From the NCBI GenBank assembly GCA_905373605.1, contig CAJPTO010000021.1:1-23249 (forward strand): a DNA stretch of 23,249 bases. Reading direction: 5' to 3'. Positions 1 through 6,848 of the stretch are shown here, in pieces. The stretch's first letter is position 1; each line of letters begins with the position of its first letter. The DNA comes from an uncultured Prevotella sp. Lineage in GTDB: Bacteria > Bacteroidota > Bacteroidia > Bacteroidales > Bacteroidaceae. The position numbers were made by a program, and so were the translations under genes. The notes below the pieces were generated by a model. It was given only the letters and a program-made list of their open reading frames with translations, was not told where the DNA came from and made no database searches.

Positions 1-124
1 GATGCCAGCTAAAAGCAAAAAGACAGCAAAGAGCTAAATAATAAAAAGGAAATGAACGCTTGCGTGGAATTTCTAGAACCAGCCTTTACCAACTTTGGCC
101 GCACACATGCAGCACAATACACCC

Positions 125-525
125 ACATTGTTGTGGATAAGCATGTGGATAACCCCTAAAGGGCTTGTGGATAACTGCCCACTTATCCACAACTTACATG
201 GCAATGCTAAAAAAGGGTGGATAACTAAATGGTTATTAAAATAAAATCCATGCGTTATCAACAGTTTTCAACCAACAAAAGTTATGAACATTTGCACACT
301 GCCCCACTCCATCGCAACGTGTGGAAAACACATCTAACAGCTTATGCAACAAGATATATGTGCAGCTAACAACTTGTGCATAACAACTATCTAATGTGGA
401 TAACCAAAAACACGTAACGTATTGTGAAAACTTATCCACTTTTCCACCGCATATCATCATCATCATTTCTTTTTCTATCTAAAAAAAAATATAAGATAAT
501 GTTATTGTGTTGTGGAAAAGCTGTT
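125..525. other. oriC: Putative chromosomal replication origin (oriC) with DnaA-box cluster
   Basis: This gene-free stretch is packed with DnaA boxes. Exact matches to TTATNCACA are at 132-140, 144-152, 166-174, 375-383 and 395-403 (minus strand) and 183-191 (plus strand); five of the six are the strongest form, TTATCCACA. One-mismatch sites lie at 216-224, 255-263, 282-290, 320-328, 432-440 and 511-519. A 9-mer this specific should occur by chance far less than once in 400 bp, so the clustering is significant. An A/T-rich tract follows at 466-510. Neighbouring genes read almost entirely away from it. By family knowledge this is the architecture of a bacterial oriC; dnaA itself is not in the window, so it would be an origin unlinked to dnaA. 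A plasmid origin is less likely because the genes around it are chromosomal housekeeping genes. Confidence 0.85.
451..510. other. A/T-rich tract, candidate DNA unwinding element
   Basis: Directly right of the DnaA-box cluster lie four ATC trinucleotides (453-464), then a pyrimidine tract, a run of nine A at 481-489 and further A/T-rich sequence to 510. A strand-opening region next to the boxes is expected at oriC. The exact boundaries are inferred from base composition alone. I did not find a clear DnaA-trio motif. Confidence 0.5.
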
Positions 526-668
526 CGGAAAAAGCTAGAACACAACAATGCCTATTCTTATAAACATCTTATGAATATTATTCATTAATGGCGAATACTA
601 TCGTAGTATGTAATAAGCAAACTTATTTAACTTGTCTGTATTGCCAACATTGTTTTAAACGAATTGTA

Positions 669-759
669 GGTGTCTGGCATATGCCGTACAGCTGTACGGC
701 ATATGGTGTACACGTGTACGGCATATGCCAGACACCTGTACACCATATGCCAGACACCT
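669..759. repeat. Palindromic 22-bp unit array, copy 1
   Basis: Four consecutive 22-bp units fill 670-691, 692-713, 714-735 and 736-757, with one flanking base before and CT after. Each unit is one base, a 7-nt arm, the core CATATG, a second arm and one base. Arms are drawn from three types: A = TGTCTGG, B = TGTACGG, C = TGTACAC, the right arm being the reverse complement of one of these. The order here is A-B, B-C, B-A, C-A. A perfect 28-bp palindrome spans 678-705, and the two ends (668-683 and 744-759) are exact 16-nt inverted repeats. A sister array of the same length lies at 16400-16490. It is not a CRISPR, because there are no unique spacers. Function unknown. Confidence 0.9.
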
Positions 760-851
760 ATTATTTGCAGTGGAAAAATGATGAATGATAAAAGATGCAT
801 AAACAAAAGGCAAAAGATTGAATGGCGAGAACAAAATATCCGCTTAACGGT

Positions 852-882
852 TTTGTATTTTCATAGCTTTATTTTAACTTTG
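852..882 (+). promoter_or_regulatory. Bacteroidota sigma-factor promoter for the DUF4369 lipoprotein gene
   Basis: TTTG at 852-855 is followed after exactly 19 bases by TAACTTTG at 875-882. This matches the known Bacteroidota -33/-7 consensus (TTTG, 19-21 bases, TAnnTTTG) at every specified position. Transcription would start near 889, leaving a leader of about 20 nt before the ATG at 909. Confidence 0.85.
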
Positions 883-908
883 CAAACAAGTTAATCAACT
901 CGCTAGAA

Positions 909-2087
909 ATGAACAAAAAGAACCTATCGGGAATACTCTCTACTGCTGTTATGGCAGTTGCCATCGTGTCGTTGGCATCGTGCTCCGAGAAAAAGTTCCA
1001 CATCAATGGAACCATCACACAGGCTAAAGACTCTACACTCTATCTTGAAAACATGAGTTTGAACGGGCCTGTGGCGGTAGACAGCGTTAAATTGGACGAA
1101 AACGGAAACTTCGACTTCAGCCAGAAGGCTCCCGAAGCACCCGAATTCTATCGCTTGCGCATAGCAAACCAAATGGTGAACCTCGCTGTAGACTCCACTG
1201 AGAACATCACGGTGAAGGCCGCCTACCCCACCATGACGGCCAATTATGAGGTGAGCGGCAGCGAAGAATGTGCGAAGATACGCGAACTGGCCTACATGCA
1301 GCTCGACCTGCAAACGCATGTCACTGCCATTGCCAACAGCGCAACGCTGGGCGTGCAGGCCGTTGAAGACAGTGTGGCAAAGGTGTTGGAGGGATATAAG
1401 AATAAGGTGAAGCTCAATTATATCTTTAAGGAGCCCATGAAGGCTTATTCGTATTACGCCCTTTTCCAAACCATCGTGCTGGGAAATGCCAACATGCTCA
1501 TCTTTAACCCACGCAGCAGCAAAGACGATGTGAAGGTGTTTGCAGCCGTGGCAACAAGTTGGGATACCTATTTCCCTAAGGCCGAACGTGGGCTTAACCT
1601 CCACAACATCGCCATTGAGGGCATGAAGAATGTGCGCATTGTGGAAAACAATGCACGCCAGACAATCAGTGCCGACAAGGTTCAGGTGGCTGGAGTGATT
1701 GACATTGCCCTTCCCGACAACCACGGACGTACGCGCCGGCTCACCGACTTGAAAGGTAAGGTGGTGCTGCTGGATTTCCAAGCGTTTGGCATGGAGGGCA
1801 GTTTGAAACGCATCATGATGATGCGCGACATCTACAACAAGTATCACGACCGCGGTTTTGAAATCTATCAGGTGTCGTTCGACCCCGAAGAGCATTTCTG
1901 GAAAACCAAAACGGCTGCATTGCCTTGGGTTAGCGTGTGGGACGAAAACGGTACACGCAGTGCCGTGCTTGCACAATACAACGTGCAAACGCTGCCTACG
2001 TTCTTCCTCATCGACCGAAACAACACCCTGCAAAAGCGCGATGCACAGATTAAAGACTTGGATGCCGAGATACAAGCACTGCTATAA
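909..2087 (+). CDS. Lipoprotein with DUF4369 and thioredoxin-like domains, no redox CxxC
   Basis: The 392-aa product begins with a lipoprotein signal peptide ending in LAS-C25. Residues 26 to about 125 look like DUF4369, a domain that in Bacteroidota precedes AhpC/TSA or TlpA-like thioredoxin folds. Residues 266-392 resemble that fold: KGKVVLLDF (282-290), a QVSFD strand (321-325) and the cis-proline segment TLPTFFLID (361-369). The position where relatives carry WCxxC reads QAFGMEGS (291-298), with no cysteine; the only Cys besides C25 is C121. The protein is therefore probably not a thiol oxidoreductase, or acts as a binding or structural relative. The residues after C25 are SEKK, not an acidic export signal, suggesting the periplasmic face. 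The gene stands alone behind a consensus promoter. Confidence 0.85.
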   Translation: MNKKNLSGILSTAVMAVAIVSLASCSEKKFHINGTITQAKDSTLYLENMSLNGPVAVDSVKLDENGNFDFSQKAPEAPEFYRLRIANQMVNLAVDSTENITVKAAYPTMTANYEVSGSEECAKIRELAYMQLDLQTHVTAIANSATLGVQAVEDSVAKVLEGYKNKVKLNYIFKEPMKAYSYYALFQTIVLGNANMLIFNPRSSKDDVKVFAAVATSWDTYFPKAERGLNLHNIAIEGMKNVRIVENNARQTISADKVQVAGVIDIALPDNHGRTRRLTDLKGKVVLLDFQAFGMEGSLKRIMMMRDIYNKYHDRGFEIYQVSFDPEEHFWKTKTAALPWVSVWDENGTRSAVLAQYNVQTLPTFFLIDRNNTLQKRDAQIKDLDAEIQALL

Positions 2088-2125
2088 AGGTGAAAAAGTG
2101 AAAAGGTGAAAGGGTGAAAAAATGG
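2086..2125 (+). repeat. 8-bp tandem GGTGA-type repeat
   Basis: Five 8-bp units (AAAGGTGA, AAAAGTGA, AAAGGTGA, AAGGGTGA, AAAAATGG) begin inside the stop codon of the upstream gene. Similar sequence recurs at 23175-23215 and, inverted, at 4545-4569. Each copy contains or ends with an ATGG block. Confidence 0.8.
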
Positions 2126-2157
2126 CTGACGCCTTTTATAAGGCTATACCAGAAAAT

Positions 2158-2247
2158 CTAGAAAATCTAGAAAAACTAGGAAACCTAGAATATCTAGAAA
2201 GCCTAGGATATTTAGAAAGCCTAGGATACCTAGAATATCTAGAAATC
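2158..2247 (+). repeat. CTAG 9-bp phased array, copy 1
   Basis: Ten units of consensus CTAGRAWNN follow one another at exactly 9-bp spacing; CTAG (once TTAG) starts at 2158, 2167, 2176, 2185, 2194, 2203, 2212, 2221, 2230 and 2239. CTAG is usually scarce in bacterial DNA, so the density is striking. The 9-bp phase keeps a reading frame open, giving a spurious ORF of L-E/G-N type repeats. A longer copy in the opposite orientation lies at 21103-21246. Confidence 0.9.
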
Positions 2248-2314
2248 ACCTCGTCAACTAACAAAAGAACAGTTTTTTTTCATGTAATATTTATTTTGGT
2301 TTATTCGGCGATGT

Positions 2315-2345
2315 GTGCTTGCGACGAGCACGCGTCGCCTTTTTC
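2315..2345 (+). promoter_or_regulatory. Hairpin pair with T-rich tail in leader of M16 protease gene
   Basis: GCGACG (2321-2326) pairs with CGTCGC (2333-2338) and is followed by CTTTTTCTC, which resembles a weak intrinsic terminator. GTGCT (2315-2319) can instead pair with AGCAC (2327-2331), a fold that excludes the first. An imperfect -7 element (TATTTTGG, 2292-2299) lies upstream. It could terminate upstream transcription or act as an attenuator; the stems are short. Confidence 0.35.
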
Positions 2346-2389
2346 TCATCAACAGCACAATGACCACATCCACTTCTCCCCACATCCGC

Positions 2390-3637
2390 ATGGACAATAA
2401 GTATAACACGGCCACCCTTCCCAATGGTCTTCGCATCATTCACAGGCCTTCTTCGTCGCCTGTGGTTTACTGCGGCTTTCAGATTAACGCCGGAACACGT
2501 AACGAAGGTTCAGACGAAATGGGCTTGGCGCATCTCTGCGAACATGCCTCTTTCAAGGGAACGAGCAAGCGTTCGTCTATCAACATCTTGAATTGCCTGG
2601 ACAGTGTTGGCGGCGACATCAACGCCTTCACCAACAAGGAAGACACCGTTTATCATGCGGCCATACCGCGCGAACATGCTCCTAGGGCGGTGAAACTGCT
2701 CACTGACATGGTGTTTGACAGCAAGTATCCCGAGGGCGAACTGCGAAGGGAGATTGAAGTGATATGCGATGAGATTGAAAGTTACAACGACTCGCCCGCC
2801 GAATTGATTTACGACGACTTCGAAAACGCACTCTTCTCGGGTCATGCCCTTGGACATAACGTCCTTGGAAATGCCGAAACGCTGCGCACTTACACTTCCG
2901 ATTATGTGAAATACTTCACGCGACGGATGTACAGACCCTGCAACATGGTGTTTTTTGCTTACGGCGAGTTGGATTTCAAGTGGCTTGTGCAGTTTCTGAA
3001 GCTTTCAACGAAAAGGTTCCCAGAGGCTGTTCCTAACATCGATACGCACGAGGGAGAACCCCTACCCGATTATCGTGCGCAAGAGATTGTGCGGCAAATG
3101 GACACGCATCAGGCGCATGTGATGTTGGGCAATCGCGCTTTCAGCACCTACGACTTGCGCCGGCTGCCACTCTATTTGGCCAACAACATGCTTGGCGGGC
3201 CGGGCATGAACGCTCGTTTGAACGTTGCCTTGCGCGAAAGAAACGGTCTTGTGTACAACGTTGAGAGCAACATGGTGAGCTATGCCGACACGGGTGTGTG
3301 GTGTGTTTACTTTGGTTGCGACCACAAGGATGTGCGCCGTTGCCTGCGTTTGGTGCGCAAGGAGCTGAACATGCTTATCGATAAACCGCTCTCTGAAAAA
3401 CAATTGGCTGCCGCCAAACGGCAGATTAAGGGCCAAATATGCGTGGCATGCGACAACAGGGAGGGCTTCGCTCTCGACTTCGGAAAGACGTTCCTCCATT
3501 TCAATAAGGAGAAAAACATCGATAACTTGCTGCAACAGATTGATGACATCACGGCCGAAGAATTGCAAAACGTGGCTCGCGAGGTGTTTGCGGAGGATAA
3601 AATGACAACGCTGATTTATCAGGGAAGCAGGAGTTAA
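2390..3637 (+). CDS. M16 family zinc metallopeptidase (insulinase/processing-protease type)
   Basis: From ATG 2390 the product is 415 aa, the usual length of single-module bacterial M16B peptidases. It opens with TLPNGLRIIH (9-18), as the family does. The inverted zinc motif HLCEH is at 48-52 (metal ligands H48 and H52, catalytic E51), and the distal ligand is E128 in the segment VICDEIES (124-131). The C-terminal M16 domain includes a GGPGMNARL segment that is typical of the family. No signal peptide is apparent from this start, so a cytoplasmic or peripheral location is likely; such enzymes degrade or process peptides. An in-frame ATG at 2360 adds ten residues and cannot be excluded; starts further upstream run into the leader hairpin. 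The next gene, rdgB, is separated by a 9-bp repeat array. Confidence 0.93.
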   Translation: MDNKYNTATLPNGLRIIHRPSSSPVVYCGFQINAGTRNEGSDEMGLAHLCEHASFKGTSKRSSINILNCLDSVGGDINAFTNKEDTVYHAAIPREHAPRAVKLLTDMVFDSKYPEGELRREIEVICDEIESYNDSPAELIYDDFENALFSGHALGHNVLGNAETLRTYTSDYVKYFTRRMYRPCNMVFFAYGELDFKWLVQFLKLSTKRFPEAVPNIDTHEGEPLPDYRAQEIVRQMDTHQAHVMLGNRAFSTYDLRRLPLYLANNMLGGPGMNARLNVALRERNGLVYNVESNMVSYADTGVWCVYFGCDHKDVRRCLRLVRKELNMLIDKPLSEKQLAAAKRQIKGQICVACDNREGFALDFGKTFLHFNKEKNIDNLLQQIDDITAEELQNVAREVFAEDKMTTLIYQGSRS

Positions 3638-3650
3638 AGGTTTTTAGAGC

Positions 3651-3829
3651 AATCAGACAAGTCGGATTTTGTCGGACCAATTGGACTTGTCAGACCAGTC
3701 AGACTTGTCGGACTTTGTCGGGCCAATCGGACTTGTCAGACCAGTCGAACCAATCAGACTTGTCGGATTTTGTCAGACCAATCGGACTTTGTCGGGCTTG
3801 TCAGACCAGCCGGACTTATCAGACCAATC
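3651..3829 (+). repeat. GTCNGAC 9-bp array, copy 1
   Basis: About twenty degenerate units built on the palindromic core GTC-N-GAC follow each other mostly at 9-bp spacing, with a few 10-bp steps that coincide with an extra T. The array fills the spacer between the M16 gene and rdgB and holds the rdgB frame open upstream of the true start. A second, more regular array is at 7708-7806. Confidence 0.88.
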
Positions 3830-3870
3830 ACTCTTCTCTCCCTTTGGAGATGCTTTTAATTTTCACTTTT

Positions 3871-4485
3871 ATGAATTCATCCATCGTTTTCGCAACAAAC
3901 AACACGCATAAGCTGGAAGAGATACGCCAGATTATGCCAAGTAGCTTGCAAGTGCTGTCATTAAATGACATCGGTTGCACGGTAGACATTCCCGAAACGG
4001 GTACAACGCTACAACAAAACGCCCTTATCAAGGCACAATATGTGCTGGAACACTATGGCATGGCTTGCTTTGCCGACGACACTGGGCTGGAAGTGTATGC
4101 CCTAAATAACGAACCAGGCGTGTATTCGGCACGTTATGCCGGCGGAGAAGGGCACGACAGCGAGGCTAACATGCGTAAGTTGCTTGCAAGATTGGCCGAC
4201 AACACCCATCGTGAAGCACGGTTTCGCACGGTCATCGCCCTTGTTGCGCCACCCAATAACACGTTGGCTGTTGACAAACCTCTTTTCTTTGAGGGCATTG
4301 TTGAGGGATGTATCGCCACCGAAAAACATGGAACGGAGGGATTTGGCTACGACCCACTCTTTGTTCCTAATGGTTACGACATGACTTTTGCCGAGCTTGG
4401 GCCCGACATCAAGAACAAAATATCGCACAGGGCTAGGGCTGTGGCTAAGCTGATAGAATACATTAAGACAGAAAGCCTTACCTAA
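3871..4485 (+). CDS. rdgB: XTP/dITP pyrophosphohydrolase (RdgB/HAM1 family)
   Basis: The enzyme hydrolyses non-canonical purine triphosphates (ITP, dITP, XTP) to monophosphate plus pyrophosphate, keeping deaminated bases out of DNA and RNA. From ATG 3871 it is 204 aa, normal for the family. It begins IVFATNNTHKLEE, carrying the nucleotide-binding TNNxxK (residues 9-14); the acidic pair is in FADDTGLEV (67-75), GFGYDPLF is at 157-164 and SHRAR at 185-189. All hallmark motifs are present. The frame stays open upstream into the 9-bp repeat, but those residues are repeat translation with no family similarity, so the start is 3871 (or 3850 at most). No promoter is recognisable because the repeat occupies the spacer. 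Confidence 0.96.
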   Translation: MNSSIVFATNNTHKLEEIRQIMPSSLQVLSLNDIGCTVDIPETGTTLQQNALIKAQYVLEHYGMACFADDTGLEVYALNNEPGVYSARYAGGEGHDSEANMRKLLARLADNTHREARFRTVIALVAPPNNTLAVDKPLFFEGIVEGCIATEKHGTEGFGYDPLFVPNGYDMTFAELGPDIKNKISHRARAVAKLIEYIKTESLT

Positions 4486-4520
4486 AGCCCGCTCTCCAAA
4501 GGGAAAGGGGCGCGATATGT
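4484..4520 (+). repeat. C-rich/G-rich dispersed element, degenerate copy
   Basis: The sequence runs AAAGCCC, GCTCTCC, AAAGGG, AAAGGGG and then GATATGT. It aligns with the better-preserved hairpin copy at 23046-23092 and with an inverted copy at 4660-4702. It begins at the rdgB stop codon. Pairing is imperfect here, so it is a weak terminator at best. Confidence 0.6.
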
Positions 4521-4544
4521 TTATTGATTGAGAGTGGATGATAA

Positions 4545-4569
4545 CCCTTTTTCACCTTTCCATCTTTTG
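4545..4569 (-). repeat. GGTGA-type repeat, inverted copy
   Basis: Read on the minus strand, this segment gives AAAAGATGG, AAAGGTGA and AAAAAGGG, the same building blocks as the arrays at 2086-2125 and 23175-23215. It lies between two inverted copies of the C-rich/G-rich element in the rdgB-porZ spacer, which otherwise shows no gene or clear promoter. Confidence 0.6.
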
Positions 4570-4659
4570 CGTTTCATCAGTTCCTTTGTAGGGTATGGCC
4601 ACATGCTTTTTGGTTATTTCTTTCGCAAAGGCAGCCATTGGGTTTGAGTTTGCAAAGCA

Positions 4660-4702
4660 AATCACGCCCCTCCAGCTTTGGAGAGGGATTGGGGATGTGG
4701 CT
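4660..4702 (-). repeat. C-rich/G-rich dispersed element, inverted copy
   Basis: On the minus strand this reads AGCCACATCCCC, then CCCTCTCC, a short loop, GGAGGGG and CGTGAT. It matches the elements at 4484-4520 and 23046-23092 in the opposite orientation. Only a 5-bp stem (CTCCA/TGGAG, 4670-4674 with 4679-4683) is perfect. Confidence 0.6.
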
Positions 4703-4764
4703 GTTTATAATATTCACTCCCTTCTTGCGTTATAAGGTTATAACCACAAAATAGATAAATCCTC

Positions 4765-6780
4765 ATGCATAAACGTTCGATAATCACCATATTCCTAGCC
4801 TTGTTGTTAAGCTTCAGCTTGCCCGTGCAGGCCTCATTATGGCGCAGTTACACGGCATACAGCGAGATAACGCAGATTGAAAAGGCTGGGAACACGCTCT
4901 ATGTGCTGGCATCCAAACGCTTGTTTGCTTATAACATGGCCGACCAAAGCGTGCAAACATTCGACCGAGTTAATGGGCTTACCGACACGCCCATCGCCTT
5001 TATCTCTTGGAACAACGTGGCAAAACGACTGGTGGTGGTGTACGATAACCAGAACATCGACTTCGTTATGCCCAACGGCAATGTGGTGAACCTATCTGAT
5101 TTCTACCGCAAAACGATGATGGTTGATAAGACTGTGTATGGCATTCTCTCGCATGGGGCAAACACTTATCTGGCAACGGGATTTGGTATTGTGAAGGTTG
5201 ATGCCCGACAAATGGTGATTGCCGAAACCTATAACCTTGGGTTTAAGGTGAACTGGACACGCATTGACGGCAACCAACTCTTTGCTTACTCGGACGCTGA
5301 GGGTTGTTATGCCGCACAGCTAACGGATAATCTCAACGACATTAACAGCTGGAAGAGGGTGGGGGAGTATCAGCCGAACCCGCAAACGCCAACGGATGCC
5401 AAGCTTTTGGAAGAAGCTAAGAAGGCCAATGTGGGCGGACCACGCTACAACAACTTCTATTTCATGAAGTTCGTTGCTGGTCGGCTTTACACTGTTGGCG
5501 GTGCTTACGCCTCGGGAGGTGCGCAAAAAGCCTATCCGGGCATGGTGCAGATACTGGAAAGTGATGGTTCGTGGACTCTTTATCAAGACGATGTGGCCGC
5601 AACTACGGGCATCGCCTTCAATGACATCAATGTCTTAGCCGTCGACCCACTGGACATTAACCACGTGTTTGTGAGCGGAAGGCCAGGCCTTTACGAATTT
5701 CAAGACGGACGTTTAAAGGCTTTTTTCAATCGCGACAACAGCCCTTTGCTGCCAGCTGTGGACAGGGGAAATGAACTAGACAACAATTATGTTATCGTTA
5801 ATGCCTTGACTTTCGATGCACAAGGCAACCTTTGGTTGGCCAACAGCCAAACAAGAAGCCAGTCGTTGCTCACCATTCCGCGCGGCCAACAGATGGAAAG
5901 TCGGCACCAACAACAGCTCATGGCCGAGGGACTTAGCTTCAAGAACATGACCCAAATGTTGGTGGACAGCCGTGGATGGGTGTGGTTTTGCAACAACCAT
6001 TGGATTGTTCCCAGCCTTATTTGCTATAAACCAACCACGGGCGAATGCACGGTTTACAGCACGTTTACCAATCAAGACGGCCTTAGCCTGCACGTAACAC
6101 GCGTTACATGTGTTACCGAAGACCGCGAAGGAAACCTCTGGGTGGGCACCGACAGCGCCCCCCTTTACCTGCAAATACGCGGCAATGAGGTGGATAATCA
6201 TTTCGTCCAGTTTAAAATTCCGCGAAACGATGGCACCAACAATGCCGATTATCTGCTCAACGAAACTTACATAACCCACATCGTCATCGACGGGGCAAAC
6301 CGCAAATGGATGGGTACGAACAGCGATGGGGCTTACCTTATATCGGCCGACAACCTGCAACAATTGGTGCATTTCAGCAAAGAGAATAGTCCGCTCAACG
6401 ACAATGCCATCAACAACATCGCCATAAACCCCACCACGGGTGAGGTGTTTTTCGCCACCGAAAACGGACTTTGCTCATATCAGGGCGACGCAACAGAGCC
6501 GCAAACGGGCGAGGGTAGGGAGGCTTATGCCTATCCCAACCCCGTGGAACCTGGCTACACAGGGCCCATTCGCATCGTGAACCTCTCGCCCAATGCTTAC
6601 GTCAAGATTGTTTCGCCTAACGGAACGCTCGTGAAAGAGGGGCGAAGTAACGGCGGAATGTTTACTTGGGATGCCACCGACTTGCGCGGAAAGCGCGTTG
6701 TGAGTGGCGTTTACGTGGTGCTGGAGGCAACCGAAGAGGGCAAAAGCGGCGTGGCTTGCAAGGTTGCTGTGGTGAACTGA
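4765..6780 (+). CDS. porZ: PorZ-like type IX secretion / beta-propeller protein
   Basis: The 671-aa product has a signal peptide ending near VQA (residues 21-23) and continues LWRSYTAYSEITQIEKAGN, the characteristic PorZ start. Repeated propeller blades of the two-component-regulator type follow; blade motifs such as GNLWLANS, GWVWFCNN, GNLWVGTDS and RKWMGTNSDG are visible. About 88 C-terminal residues (from AYAYPNP) form a beta-sandwich ending in GVYVV, resembling a type IX sorting/FlgD-like domain. In Porphyromonas gingivalis PorZ is part of the cell-surface attachment complex that supplies A-LPS to secreted proteins. The protein is shorter than the roughly 780 aa I recall for P. gingivalis PorZ, and no other T9SS genes are in the window, so the name rests on the N-terminal and blade pattern. 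An unrelated propeller protein is the alternative. Confidence 0.78.
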   Translation: MHKRSIITIFLALLLSFSLPVQASLWRSYTAYSEITQIEKAGNTLYVLASKRLFAYNMADQSVQTFDRVNGLTDTPIAFISWNNVAKRLVVVYDNQNIDFVMPNGNVVNLSDFYRKTMMVDKTVYGILSHGANTYLATGFGIVKVDARQMVIAETYNLGFKVNWTRIDGNQLFAYSDAEGCYAAQLTDNLNDINSWKRVGEYQPNPQTPTDAKLLEEAKKANVGGPRYNNFYFMKFVAGRLYTVGGAYASGGAQKAYPGMVQILESDGSWTLYQDDVAATTGIAFNDINVLAVDPLDINHVFVSGRPGLYEFQDGRLKAFFNRDNSPLLPAVDRGNELDNNYVIVNALTFDAQGNLWLANSQTRSQSLLTIPRGQQMESRHQQQLMAEGLSFKNMTQMLVDSRGWVWFCNNHWIVPSLICYKPTTGECTVYSTFTNQDGLSLHVTRVTCVTEDREGNLWVGTDSAPLYLQIRGNEVDNHFVQFKIPRNDGTNNADYLLNETYITHIVIDGANRKWMGTNSDGAYLISADNLQQLVHFSKENSPLNDNAINNIAINPTTGEVFFATENGLCSYQGDATEPQTGEGREAYAYPNPVEPGYTGPIRIVNLSPNAYVKIVSPNGTLVKEGRSNGGMFTWDATDLRGKRVVSGVYVVLEATEEGKSGVACKVAVVN

Positions 6781-6848
6781 TAGGTTTTCTCAATGTCTCA
6801 ATAGGCATATACGATGGTGTTTCGCGTCCTTTTTGCCTTGCAATGCAT

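Noticed and set aside
73..466. Minus-strand short frames in the first 500 bases
   Set aside because: They cover the DnaA-box cluster and have compositions of non-coding sequence.
670..757. CRISPR array
   Set aside because: Units are contiguous with no unique spacers, and no cas genes are present in the window.
588..894. Short plus-strand frames over the 22-bp array
   Set aside because: They translate the palindromic units; similar frames arise over copy 2 (16370-16784). Nothing else suggests coding.
924..2075. 383-codon open frame on the minus strand
   Set aside because: It lies fully antisense to the DUF4369 lipoprotein gene, which has a signal peptide, domains and a consensus promoter; the antisense translation is Cys/His-rich with no recognisable domain.
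2122..2400. 92-codon frame with Leu-Glu/Gly repeats
   Set aside because: It is a translation of the 9-bp CTAG array, whose length keeps the frame open; no promoter or family support.
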